This document shows, piece after piece, positions 1 through 8,848 of a DNA stretch of 26,405 bases. Each line of letters opens with the position of its first letter. Positions within the stretch are counted from its first letter, which is position 1. Source of the stretch: JBKEDC01 sp047975205 (GTDB lineage: Bacteria; Bacteroidota; Bacteroidia; Bacteroidales; Prolixibacteraceae); NCBI GenBank assembly GCA_047975205.1, contig JBKEDC010000025.1, positions 1 through 26,405 of the forward strand. Direction: 5' to 3'. The notes under the pieces are model-generated. The model saw nothing but the letters and a program-made list of their open reading frames with translations. It made no database searches and was not told the DNA's origin. Position numbers and translations under genes: made by a program.

Positions 1-3000
1 GGAATAACTTCGTCCTAGAGTATATTGATTATGAAGTTGATCCGGCCCGCTATTCCGTTGATGAATGTTTAGAGCAGGGCTTGACATATAGCGTGCCAAT
101 CAAGGTTAAGCTTAAATTATATTGTACCGATCCCGAGCATGAGGACTTCGATACTGTAATTCAAGATGTGTACTTAGGAACAGTACCTAATATGACAGAT
201 AGAGGTACCTTTATTATTAATGGTGCCGAACGTGTTATTGTTTCACAATTACACCGTTCGCCGGGTGTGTTCTTTGGTCAGAGTGTGCACACTAACGGTA
301 CAAAACTTTATTCTGCTCGTATCATTCCTTTCAGGGGATCTTGGATTGAGTTTGCTACAGACATTAACAGTGTGATGTATGCATATATTGATCGTAAGAA
401 AAAGTTGCCCGTAACGACGTTGTTACGTGCTATCGGCTTTGAGGCCGATAAAGATGTGCTTGAAATTTTTGATTTAGCTGATGAGGTTAAAGTCAATAAA
501 ACAAGCCTTAAGAAAATGGTTGGTCGCAAATTGGCTGCTCGTGTACTTAAATCGTGGGTTGAAGATTTCGTTGATGAAGATACCGGCGAGGTTGTTTCAA
601 TCGAACGTAACGAGGTGCTTGTGGACCGTGAAACTATTATTGAACCGGAACATATTGAAGAAATCTTGGAATCGGGTTCTAAAACTATCCTTTTACATAA
701 GGAAGATCAGAACATTCAAGATTATGCTATTATATATAACACGCTTCAAAAAGATCCGTGTAATTCTGAAAAAGAAGCTGTACTTTATATCTATCGTCAG
801 TTGCGTAACGCAGAACCGCCTGATGAGGCTACTGCAAGAGAAGTTATTAATAATCTATTCTTTTCAGATAAGCGTTATGATCTAGGTGAAGTAGGACGTT
901 ACCGTATTAATAAAAAGCTAGGCTTAAATATTGATATGGATATGACGGTACTCACTAAAGAAGATATTATTGAGATTATCAAGTATCTAATTCAGTTGAT
1001 TAATTCAAAAACGGACGTTGATGATATCGACCACTTGAGTAATCGTCGAGTAAGGACTGTAGGCGAACAAATGTTTAACCAATTTGGTGTGGGTTTGGCG
1101 CGTATGGCTCGTACTATCCGTGAGCGTATGAATGTTCGCGATAATGAGGTGTTTACTCCAATCGATTTGATTAATTCGAAAACATTATCTTCGGTTATCA
1201 ATTCATTTTTTGGAACAAACGCTCTTTCTCAGTTCATGGATCAAACGAATCCGTTGGCTGAAATGACAAATAAGCGTCGTATGTCGGCTCTTGGTCCCGG
1301 AGGTCTTTCTCGAGAAAGAGCGGGATTCGAGGTTCGTGACGTGCACTATACTCACTATGGACGCCTTTGTCCGATAGAAACTCCCGAGGGGCCAAATATC
1401 GGGCTGATTTCTTCTTTGTGTGTATTTGCAAAGGTGACAGACTTAGGTTTCATTTCAACGCCATACCGCAAAGTGGAAAATGGTAAAGTTGATTTGAGTG
1501 ATGAAGGAGTTGTGTATTTGACTGCTGAAGAAGAAGAAGGTAAGATTATTGCACAAGCAAATGCTCCTCTTGATGAAGAGGGAAATTTTGCTAATCAGCG
1601 TGTTAAAGCTCGTTTAGAAGGAGATTATCCATTGGTTGAGAAAGAAGAGGTTCAATTGATGGATGTTGCTCCTAACCAGATTGCTTCGGTAGCGGCATCG
1701 TTAATCAGTTTCTTAGAGCATGATGATGCGAACCGTGCTTTGATGGGATCTAACATGATGCGTCAGGCTGTGCCATTGTTACGCCCGGAAGCTCCTATTG
1801 TGGGGACAGGGTTGGAACAAAGTGCAGCCTATGATTCGCGTGTAATGGTTCATGCCGAGGGAGATGGGGTTATTAGCTATGTTGATGCTAATAAGATTAC
1901 CGTTAAATACGATATGACAGAAGATGAAAAGTATGTAAGCTTTGACGATGAGTATGTCTCTTACAAACTTTCAAAATATCAAAAAACGAACCAAGGTACT
2001 GTAATTGATCAAAAACCAATTATTGAAAAAGGTCAGCGTGTAGTTGAAGGCCAGGTGCTTACAGAGGGTTATGCTACTGAGGGGGGAGAATTGGCTCTTG
2101 GTCGTAACCTTAAAGTGGCTTTCATGCCTTGGCAAGGATATAACTATGAGGATGCGATTGTAATTTCGGAGCGTATTGTGCGTGAAGATATTTTCACATC
2201 TATCCATGTTGATGAGTATTCATTAGATGTGCGTGATACTAAACGTGGTGTGGAAGAATTTACTTCAGATATACCCAATGTTAGTGAGGAAGCAACACGA
2301 AACCTAGATGAAAACGGTTTGATTCGTATTGGTGCAGTTGTGAAACCCGGAGATATTTTAATTGGAAAGATTACTCCTAAAGGGGAATCTGATCCTTCAC
2401 CGGAAGAGAAACTGTTGCGAGCCATCTTTGGAGACAAAGCCGGTGATGTGAAAGATGCTTCGTTGAAAGCTTCTCCTTCATTGAATGGCGTTGTTATCGA
2501 TAAAAAACTTTTTGCTCGTGTAACGAAAGAGCGTAAAGGCAATAATGAAACGAAAACCCTTCTTGCTCAAATCGATGAAGAGTTCGACAGACAAGTAGCA
2601 GGTATTCGTACAGTATTGGAAGATAAGATTTTCAATCTTGTTGATGGTAAAACAAGTCAGGGTATTGAAGATTATTATGGAGGTGAAATGATTCCTAAAG
2701 GGGTTAAATTCACGAAAAGACAACTTCAAGAGCTTGATTTTAATACAATAAATCCGGTAGGATGGACCACAGATCAACATAAAAATGATATGGTCTATAA
2801 GCTGATTTTGAACTTTATTCAGAAGTACAAACAGTTTGATGCTACCGCTCGCCGTAAGCGTTTCAACGTAACCATTGGTGATGAATTACCATCGGGTATT
2901 CTTGAAATGGCCAAGATATATGTAGCCAAAAAGCGTAAGCTTTCAATTGGTGATAAGATGGCAGGTCGACATGGTAACAAAGGTATTGTATCTCGCGTTG

Positions 3001-3623
3001 TTCGTGATGAAGATATGCCGTTCTTAGAAGACGGAACACCGGTTGATATTGTGCTTAACCCGTTAGGTGTACCATCGCGTATGAACCTTGGTCAGATTTA
3101 TGAAACGGTGTTAGGTTGGGCAGGTAAAGAACTTGGTTTGAAGTTTGCTACGCCAATTTTTGATGGAGCAACACTTGAAGAAGTTACGGCTTATACAGAT
3201 AAAGCAGGAGTTCCTGCATTTGGGAAGACTTATTTGCACGATGGAGAAACAGGAGTGCAGTTCGACCAACCGGCTACTGTGGGTATTATCTACATGTTGA
3301 AATTGGGACACATGGTTGAAGATAAGATGCATGCTCGTTCTATTGGTCCTTATTCGTTGATTACGCAGCAGCCACTTGGTGGTAAGGCTCAGTTTGGTGG
3401 TCAACGTTTTGGAGAGATGGAGGTTTGGGCACTTGAAGCATTTGGTGCATCTCACATATTACAAGAAATTCTGACTGTGAAATCGGACGATGTTATTGGT
3501 CGGGCGAAAGCATACGAATCAATTGTAAAAGGCGAGGCTATGCCTCAGCCCGGTATTCCGGAATCGTTGAACGTGTTATTGCATGAGCTTCGAGGTTTAG
3601 GATTGAGTGTATCAATGGACTAA
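1..3623 (+). CDS. rpoB: DNA-directed RNA polymerase subunit beta (5' truncated by window edge)
   Basis: Beta subunit of RNA polymerase; with beta' it forms the catalytic cleft and binds rifampicin. The reading frame is open from base 3, so the gene starts upstream. A TTG at 81 is internal: the residues before it (FVLEYIDYEVDPARYS) already match the family. About 1,206 codons are visible, so roughly 60 N-terminal residues are missing compared with Bacteroides homologues as I remember them. Visible hallmarks are the fork/rifampicin region LSQFMDQ...KRR.SALGPGGL (about 1224-1310), CPIETPEGPNIGLI (about 1365-1405), GDKMAGRHGNKG (about 2950-2985) and the C-terminal GGKAQFGGQRFGEMEVWALEA block (about 3379-3440). 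The position equivalent to E. coli His526 is Asn (AAT, 1269-1271); the Asp516 and Ser531 equivalents are unchanged. rpoC follows after 43 nt, so the two are probably co-transcribed. Identity is certain. Confidence 0.98.
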   Translation, partial: NNFVLEYIDYEVDPARYSVDECLEQGLTYSVPIKVKLKLYCTDPEHEDFDTVIQDVYLGTVPNMTDRGTFIINGAERVIVSQLHRSPGVFFGQSVHTNGTKLYSARIIPFRGSWIEFATDINSVMYAYIDRKKKLPVTTLLRAIGFEADKDVLEIFDLADEVKVNKTSLKKMVGRKLAARVLKSWVEDFVDEDTGEVVSIERNEVLVDRETIIEPEHIEEILESGSKTILLHKEDQNIQDYAIIYNTLQKDPCNSEKEAVLYIYRQLRNAEPPDEATAREVINNLFFSDKRYDLGEVGRYRINKKLGLNIDMDMTVLTKEDIIEIIKYLIQLINSKTDVDDIDHLSNRRVRTVGEQMFNQFGVGLARMARTIRERMNVRDNEVFTPIDLINSKTLSSVINSFFGTNALSQFMDQTNPLAEMTNKRRMSALGPGGLSRERAGFEVRDVHYTHYGRLCPIETPEGPNIGLISSLCVFAKVTDLGFISTPYRKVENGKVDLSDEGVVYLTAEEEEGKIIAQANAPLDEEGNFANQRVKARLEGDYPLVEKEEVQLMDVAPNQIASVAASLISFLEHDDANRALMGSNMMRQAVPLLRPEAPIVGTGLEQSAAYDSRVMVHAEGDGVISYVDANKITVKYDMTEDEKYVSFDDEYVSYKLSKYQKTNQGTVIDQKPIIEKGQRVVEGQVLTEGYATEGGELALGRNLKVAFMPWQGYNYEDAIVISERIVREDIFTSIHVDEYSLDVRDTKRGVEEFTSDIPNVSEEATRNLDENGLIRIGAVVKPGDILIGKITPKGESDPSPEEKLLRAIFGDKAGDVKDASLKASPSLNGVVIDKKLFARVTKERKGNNETKTLLAQIDEEFDRQVAGIRTVLEDKIFNLVDGKTSQGIEDYYGGEMIPKGVKFTKRQLQELDFNTINPVGWTTDQHKNDMVYKLILNFIQKYKQFDATARRKRFNVTIGDELPSGILEMAKIYVAKKRKLSIGDKMAGRHGNKGIVSRVVRDEDMPFLEDGTPVDIVLNPLGVPSRMNLGQIYETVLGWAGKELGLKFATPIFDGATLEEVTAYTDKAGVPAFGKTYLHDGETGVQFDQPATVGIIYMLKLGHMVEDKMHARSIGPYSLITQQPLGGKAQFGGQRFGEMEVWALEAFGASHILQEILTVKSDDVIGRAKAYESIVKGEAMPQPGIPESLNVLLHELRGLGLSVSMD

Positions 3624-3666
3624 AGATATTTGCCAGTAGTTAATTTTTGACAATAAAGACATAGAT

Positions 3667-6600
3667 ATGGCTTTTAGAAAAGATAATAAAGTAAAAAGTA
3701 ATTTCTCGAAGATAGCAATCAGCTTAGCTTCGCCTGAGGAAATTTTGGAACGTTCTCACGGTGAGGTGTTGAAACCTGAAACTATCAACTATAGAACTTA
3801 CAAACCGGAGCGCGACGGTTTATTCTGCGAACGTATATTCGGCCCCACAAAGGATTACGAATGTCATTGCGGGAAATATAAGCGTATTCGCTATAAAGGT
3901 ATCGTTTGTGATCGATGCGGTGTTGAAGTAACGGAGAAAAAAGTGCGTCGCGAGCGCATGGGACACATTTCTTTGGTAGTTCCGGTGGCTCACATTTGGT
4001 ATTTCAAATCTTTGCCTAATAAGATAGGCTACCTTTTAGGTTTGCCGACTAAAAAATTAGATACCATCATTTACTACGAACGTTACGTGGTTATTCAGCC
4101 CGGATTAAAGGCTGAAGATGGAGTAAAGGAATTAGATTTCCTAACGGAAGATGAATACCTGGATATTTTGGATTCTCTTCCTATGGAGAATCAATATTTA
4201 GAAGATAACGATCCTAATAAATTCATTGCAAAGATGGGAGCAGAAGCTCTACATACTTTGCTTGAAAGAGTTGATTTGGATGAATTATCATACAGTTTAC
4301 GCCATAAGGCTAATACAGAAACTTCACAACAGCGTAAAAACGAGGCACTGAAACGTCTTCAAGTTGTAGAGTCATTCCGTGCTAGTAAAGAGACAAATAA
4401 GCCGGAGTGGATGGTAGTTAAGGTTGTTCCGGTTATTCCACCGGATTTACGTCCACTCGTGCCTTTGGATGGAGGTCGTTTTGCGACTTCGGACTTAAAT
4501 GATCTTTATCGTCGAGTGATTATTCGTAATAACCGCTTGAAACGTTTAATTGAGATTAAAGCTCCGGAAGTAATTTTACGTAATGAAAAACGAATGCTTC
4601 AAGAGGCTGTTGATTCATTATTTGATAACTCTCGCAAATCGAATGCTGTAAAAACAGAAAATAATAGGGCGTTGAAATCGCTTTCTGATAGTTTGAAAGG
4701 TAAGCAAGGTCGTTTCCGTCAAAACTTATTAGGTAAGCGTGTTGACTATTCTGCACGTTCTGTTATCGTTGTGGGACCAACCTTAAAGTTGCATGAGTGT
4801 GGTTTGCCTAAAAATATGGCAGCAGAGCTTTACAAGCCATTTATCATTCGTAAGTTGATAGAGAGAGGTATTGTTAAGACTGTAAAATCAGCGAAAAAGA
4901 TTGTAGATAGAAAAGATCCGGTTGTGTGGGATATCTTAGAAAATGTTCTTAAAGGACATCCTGTAATGTTGAACCGTGCGCCTACCCTTCACCGTCTATC
5001 GATTCAAGCTTTCCAACCTGTGCTTATTGAAGGTAAAGCAATTCGTTTGCATCCACTTGTTTGTACAGGTTTCAATGCCGACTTTGATGGGGATCAGATG
5101 GCAGTTCACTTGCCATTAGGTAATGCAGCAGTTCTTGAAGCTCAGTTGTTGATGCTAGCTTCTCAGAACTTACTTAACCCAGCAAACGGTGCACCTATAA
5201 CGGTACCTTCTCAAGATATGGTTCTAGGTCTTTACTATATGACAAAAGAACGTCCGGGAGCTAGGGGTGAAGGAATGACTTTCTATTCTCCGGAAGAGGT
5301 TATAATTGCCAATAATGAAGGACAGGCAGAACTACATGCGAAGATTAAGGTTAAAATTCAAGATTGCGACGATAATGGAGAAAACTTCGAGCATATCATT
5401 GAAACTACTGTGGGTAGAGTGCTTTTCAATCAAGTTGTTCCTGCAAAAGCTGGTTATATCAATGAGATATTAACAAAAAAATCTTTGAGAAATATTATTT
5501 CTGAAATATTTAAAAAGACAGGTAATGCAGATACTGTTAAGTTCTTAGATGATATAAAAGAAATGGGTTATGGAATGGCATACCACGGTGGGTTATCATT
5601 CAATTTGAGTGATGTTGTTATTCCGGTGGATAAGAAAGAAATTGTTGAGCAGGGTTATGCGGAAGTTGAAGAGGTAATGAATAACTACAATATGGGTTTC
5701 ATTACAAATAACGAACGTTATAATCAAGTTATTGATATTTGGACACATGCGAATGCCAAACTGACAAAGGTTGTTATGGATACGTTGAGTTCAGATCGTC
5801 AGGGTTTCAACTCAGTATATATGATGCTTGATTCGGGAGCTCGTGGTTCTAAAGAACAGATTCGTCAGCTCTGCGGTATGCGTGGATTGATGGCTAAACC
5901 TCAAAAATCGGGTTCAACAGGGGCACAGATTATTGAGAATCCTATCTTGGCTAACTTCAAGGAAGGTCTTTCTGTATTGGAATACTTTATTTCAACTCAC
6001 GGTGCTCGTAAAGGTCTTGCGGATACTGCTCTGAAAACAGCAGATGCAGGTTATCTAACTCGTCGTTTGGTTGATGTTGCTCAGGATGTAATTATCACAG
6101 GTGAGGATTGTGGAACGCTTCGCGGCATTGAAGCTACGGCTGTAAAAAATAATGAAGAAGTTGTGTCGTCATTATTCGAACGTATAGTAGGTAGAACTTC
6201 AGTACATGATGTTGTGAATCCACTGACAGCAGAAGTACTTGTTGCATCAGGAGATTTAATCACAGAGGAAATAGCTCAAGCTATTGAAGATTCTCCGATC
6301 GAAACAGTTGAAATTCGTTCCGTATTGACATGCGAATCTCCACAGGGAGTATGTAGTAAATGTTATGGTAGAAATCTGGCAACGGCAAATATTGCTCGTC
6401 GAGGAGAATCGGTTGGCGTTATTGCTGCCCAATCAATTGGAGAGCCGGGTACACAGCTTACCCTTCGTACATTCCACGTTGGGGGTATTGCCGGTAATAT
6501 TTCATCTCAATCTACCGTTGAATCTCATTATGATGGTATTGCAGAAATTGAGGAATTACATACGGTTGATTCTGTTGATGAAGAAGGAAAAAAAGTTTAT

Positions 6601-7932
6601 GTTATAACAGGTCGTTTGGCGGAATTGCGTATTATTGATAAAGCAACTAAGATTACGTTATCAACGCATGCATTGCCATATGGAGCAAAGTTATACATTG
6701 AAAATGGAGCTGAGGTTTCAAAAGGTCAGAAGATTTGTGAATGGGATCCTTATAATGGTGTGATCGTATCAGATTTTGCAGGTAAGATTACTTTCGATAA
6801 CATGATTGAGGGGGTAACATATCGTGCAGAGACTGATGAGCAAACAGGTTTCAAAGAAAAAGTTATTATTGAAACTCGTGATAAAACAAAGAACCCTGCT
6901 TTGTTAATTTTAAGTGAAACAGGTGAAGTGTTGCGTACATTTAACTTACCGGTAGGTGGTCATATATCGGTTGAAGAGAATGATCAGGTGGCGACAGGTA
7001 CAGTTTTGGCTAAAATTCCGAGAGCAAGTGGCAAAGCCGGTGATATCACCGGAGGTCTTCCTCGTGTTACAGAATTGTTTGAGGCTCGTAATCCATCTAA
7101 TCCTGCTGTAGTTTCAGAAATTGATGGCGAAATCTCATTTGGAGGAATTAAGCGAGGTAATCGTGAGATTATGGTGACATCAAGATTGGGAGATGTTAAG
7201 AAGTATATGGTACCTCTTTCCAAACAAATTTTGGTGCAAGAGAATGATTATATTAAAGCCGGAACATCATTATCAGATGGGGCGATTACTCCTTCTGACA
7301 TATTAGCTGTTAAAGGTCCTACTGCTGTTCAAGAATACATCTTGAACGAAGTGCAAGGTGTTTATCGTATGCAAGGTGTAAAAATCAACGATAAGCATTT
7401 TGAGGTGATTATTCGCCAGATGATGCGCAAAGTAGAAATCTTAGATGCCGGTGACACAAGCTTCCTTGAGAAACAAATCGTGGATAAATTGGAATTTTTC
7501 CGTGAAAATGATGAAATTTTCGATAAAATGGTTGTTGTAGATGGCGGTGAATCAGAATTACGTCCGGGTATGATTATCACAGCTCGAAAATTGAGAGATG
7601 AAAATTCTCTATTGAAGCGCCATGATAAGAAACAAATTCAAGCACGAGAAGCTATTCCTGCTACATCTAGTCAGATTTTACAAGGTATAACGCGTGCTGC
7701 ACTTCAAACGCGTAGTTGGCTTTCTGCAGCATCATTCCAAGAAACGACAAAAGTGCTGAATGAAGCAGCTATTAAGGGAAAAGAAGATACGCTTGATGGT
7801 TTGAAAGAAAATGTGATTTGCGGACATCTGATTCCGGCCGGTACCGGTTTGAAAGGGTATAAAAACCTCATTGTTGGTGGTCGCGAAGAATATGACAGTA
7901 TGGCTGATATGAGTGATTCACCAATTAGATAA
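3667..7932 (+). CDS. rpoC: DNA-directed RNA polymerase subunit beta'
   Basis: Beta' subunit, which carries the catalytic Mg2+ of RNA polymerase. The protein is 1,421 aa, about the size seen in other Bacteroidota. The N-terminal zinc site is Cys66, Cys68, Cys81 and Cys84. The active-site motif NADFDGDQMAVH supplies Asp472, Asp474 and Asp476 (codons at 5080, 5086 and 5092). The second zinc site is Cys815, Cys889, Cys896 and Cys899 (EDCGTLRG, then CESPQGVCSKC). The bridge-helix/trigger-loop region (IAAQSIGEPGTQLTLRTFH) is intact. The ATG at 3667 begins the expected MAFRKDNK N-terminus. The 43-nt gap after rpoB has no clear SD sequence, as is common in this phylum. The DUF3467 gene follows after 8 nt. 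Confidence 0.99.
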   Translation: MAFRKDNKVKSNFSKIAISLASPEEILERSHGEVLKPETINYRTYKPERDGLFCERIFGPTKDYECHCGKYKRIRYKGIVCDRCGVEVTEKKVRRERMGHISLVVPVAHIWYFKSLPNKIGYLLGLPTKKLDTIIYYERYVVIQPGLKAEDGVKELDFLTEDEYLDILDSLPMENQYLEDNDPNKFIAKMGAEALHTLLERVDLDELSYSLRHKANTETSQQRKNEALKRLQVVESFRASKETNKPEWMVVKVVPVIPPDLRPLVPLDGGRFATSDLNDLYRRVIIRNNRLKRLIEIKAPEVILRNEKRMLQEAVDSLFDNSRKSNAVKTENNRALKSLSDSLKGKQGRFRQNLLGKRVDYSARSVIVVGPTLKLHECGLPKNMAAELYKPFIIRKLIERGIVKTVKSAKKIVDRKDPVVWDILENVLKGHPVMLNRAPTLHRLSIQAFQPVLIEGKAIRLHPLVCTGFNADFDGDQMAVHLPLGNAAVLEAQLLMLASQNLLNPANGAPITVPSQDMVLGLYYMTKERPGARGEGMTFYSPEEVIIANNEGQAELHAKIKVKIQDCDDNGENFEHIIETTVGRVLFNQVVPAKAGYINEILTKKSLRNIISEIFKKTGNADTVKFLDDIKEMGYGMAYHGGLSFNLSDVVIPVDKKEIVEQGYAEVEEVMNNYNMGFITNNERYNQVIDIWTHANAKLTKVVMDTLSSDRQGFNSVYMMLDSGARGSKEQIRQLCGMRGLMAKPQKSGSTGAQIIENPILANFKEGLSVLEYFISTHGARKGLADTALKTADAGYLTRRLVDVAQDVIITGEDCGTLRGIEATAVKNNEEVVSSLFERIVGRTSVHDVVNPLTAEVLVASGDLITEEIAQAIEDSPIETVEIRSVLTCESPQGVCSKCYGRNLATANIARRGESVGVIAAQSIGEPGTQLTLRTFHVGGIAGNISSQSTVESHYDGIAEIEELHTVDSVDEEGKKVYVITGRLAELRIIDKATKITLSTHALPYGAKLYIENGAEVSKGQKICEWDPYNGVIVSDFAGKITFDNMIEGVTYRAETDEQTGFKEKVIIETRDKTKNPALLILSETGEVLRTFNLPVGGHISVEENDQVATGTVLAKIPRASGKAGDITGGLPRVTELFEARNPSNPAVVSEIDGEISFGGIKRGNREIMVTSRLGDVKKYMVPLSKQILVQENDYIKAGTSLSDGAITPSDILAVKGPTAVQEYILNEVQGVYRMQGVKINDKHFEVIIRQMMRKVEILDAGDTSFLEKQIVDKLEFFRENDEIFDKMVVVDGGESELRPGMIITARKLRDENSLLKRHDKKQIQAREAIPATSSQILQGITRAALQTRSWLSAASFQETTKVLNEAAIKGKEDTLDGLKENVICGHLIPAGTGLKGYKNLIVGGREEYDSMADMSDSPIR

Positions 7933-7940
7933 ATAGGACA

Positions 7941-8264
7941 ATGGAGGAAGAAAATAACAAAAAAAAGTTGGATATTAATTTGAGTCCGGAAGTAGCTCAA
8001 GGGGTATATTCTAACCTAGCATTAATCACACATTCTAGTTCTGAGTTTATTTTAGATTTTATACGTGTAATGCCGGGAGTTCCTGCTGCAGATGTCAAAT
8101 CTAGAGTAATACTTACTCCGGAACATGCTAAGCGTTTATTGCTAGCTTTGGAAGATAATGTGAGGAAGTATGAGAGCCAATTAGGGCCAATTAAACTTCC
8201 AAATTTTGGTCCTCCTACCGGAATTCCTCCAATCACTTTTGGAGGAACATTAGGCGAAGCTTAA
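7941..8264 (+). CDS. DUF3467 family protein, rpoC-linked
   Basis: A small protein of 107 aa that I recognise as the DUF3467 type, known in Bacteroidota as a neighbour of rpoC; its function is not established. The body (about residues 10-80) reads like one compact domain: LDINLSPEVAQGVYSNLALI, a strand-rich SSEFILDFIRVMPG, then SRVILTPEHAKRLLLALEDNV, which should be a helix. The C-terminus is rich in Pro and Gly (LPNFGPPTGIPPITFGG) and probably flexible. There is no signal peptide or membrane segment, so it is likely cytoplasmic. It starts 8 nt after the rpoC stop and ends 16 nt before a strong terminator, so it is almost certainly the last gene of the rpoBC transcript. A role linked to RNA polymerase is suggested only by position. 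Confidence 0.85.
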   Translation: MEEENNKKKLDINLSPEVAQGVYSNLALITHSSSEFILDFIRVMPGVPAADVKSRVILTPEHAKRLLLALEDNVRKYESQLGPIKLPNFGPPTGIPPITFGGTLGEA

Positions 8265-8280
8265 ATTCCTTCCTGAATTA

Positions 8281-8317
8281 ATAAAAAGCACTTGCATCCT
8301 TTGCAAGTGCTTTTTAT
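8281..8317 (+). terminator. Intrinsic terminator of the rpoB-rpoC-DUF3467 unit
   Basis: A perfect 16-bp inverted repeat: left arm 8281-8296 (ATAAAAAGCACTTGCA), loop TCCTT at 8297-8301, right arm 8302-8317 ending in a T-run. The AAAAAGC/GCTTTTT base gives the usual U-tract on the sense transcript. An A-tract on the other side means it could also work in reverse. It lies 16 nt after the DUF3467 stop and should separate the RNA polymerase unit from the glyoxalase gene. Confidence 0.93.
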
Positions 8318-8349
8318 TTGTGTCTATTGCATAATTATTTATATCTTTC
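8317..8349 (+). promoter_or_regulatory. Candidate Bacteroidota-type promoter for the glyoxalase gene
   Basis: TTTG at 8317-8320 and TATCTTTC at 8342-8349 are separated by 21 nt. This fits the published Bacteroides consensus (-33 TTTG, 19-21 nt spacer, -7 TAnnTTTG) except for the last base of the -7 box. It lies directly behind the terminator and 31 nt before the ATG at 8381, which suits an independently transcribed gene. It is a pattern match only. Confidence 0.5.
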
Positions 8350-8380
8350 AGGATTAATTATAACACTAAAAAACAATATT

Positions 8381-8770
8381 ATGGCAGCAAAAATGATTCA
8401 TTCTATGATTCGTGTATTGGATGATGAACGGAGCATTAAGTTTTATGAAGAAGTATTAGAACTTAAGGTAATTAGACGTTTGGATTTTGAAAGTTTTTCA
8501 TTAATTTATTTGAGCAATCAAGAAACTGCATTCGAGTTGGAGCTTACTTACAATCACGGAGTTGAACAGCCCTATGAATTGGGAACTGCTTATGGGCACT
8601 TAGCTGTGAGCGTTGAAGATTTAGAAGCAACTCATGTTAAACTAAGTAGGATGGGATACGAACCCTTAGCTATAAAAAGTTTGGATCCTAAAAGTGCCCG
8701 TTTCTTTTTTATTCAAGACCCGGACGGCTACAAAATTGAATTTTTAGAGCGAGTAGGCGAATATAAATAG
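8381..8770 (+). CDS. gloA: Glyoxalase I-like protein (VOC superfamily, lactoylglutathione lyase type)
   Basis: VOC-fold metalloenzyme closely resembling bacterial glyoxalase I, which isomerises the methylglyoxal-thiol hemithioacetal to the lactoyl thioester. From the ATG at 8381 it is 129 aa. The four expected metal ligands are His7 (IHSMIRV), Glu54 (FELELTYN), His73 (TAYGHLAVSV) and Glu120 (DPDGYKIEFLE). The segment ELTYN.GV...YELGTAYGH is nearly the E. coli GloA sequence. The frame stays open upstream to 8318, but those 21 residues (CLLHNYLYLSG...) overlap the candidate promoter and have no counterpart in the family, so I reject the longer start. It stands alone behind the rpoBC terminator, followed 78 nt later by a TetR regulator. 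Many Bacteroidota are thought to lack glutathione, so the thiol cofactor is open. A methylmalonyl-CoA epimerase role is the alternative, but the match to GloA is better. Confidence 0.85.
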   Translation: MAAKMIHSMIRVLDDERSIKFYEEVLELKVIRRLDFESFSLIYLSNQETAFELELTYNHGVEQPYELGTAYGHLAVSVEDLEATHVKLSRMGYEPLAIKSLDPKSARFFFIQDPDGYKIEFLERVGEYK

Positions 8771-8814
8771 CTTAGAGGGTAATGTTACTATTAGCCTGAA
8801 CAAAAAGAAAAATG

Positions 8815-8822
8815 TATTTTTG
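8815..8822 (+). promoter_or_regulatory. Candidate -7 box of the TetR-family gene promoter
   Basis: TATTTTTG matches the Bacteroides -7 consensus TAnnTTTG exactly and lies 26 nt before the ATG at 8849. The expected -33 region has only a weak TTAG (8791-8794, 20 nt away). A short palindrome, GTAAtgTTAC (8779-8788), lies just upstream and could be an operator. Confidence 0.45.
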
Positions 8823-8848
8823 GATCATAAAATAATTATCGACACGTT

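Noticed and set aside
81..83. TTG at 81 as the start of rpoB
   Set aside because: The frame is open from base 3, and the preceding residues already match RpoB, so the gene begins outside the window.
8318..8380. Longer N-terminus for the glyoxalase gene
   Set aside because: The 21 extra residues overlap the terminator-proximal promoter region and are not part of the family; the ATG at 8381 gives the normal start.
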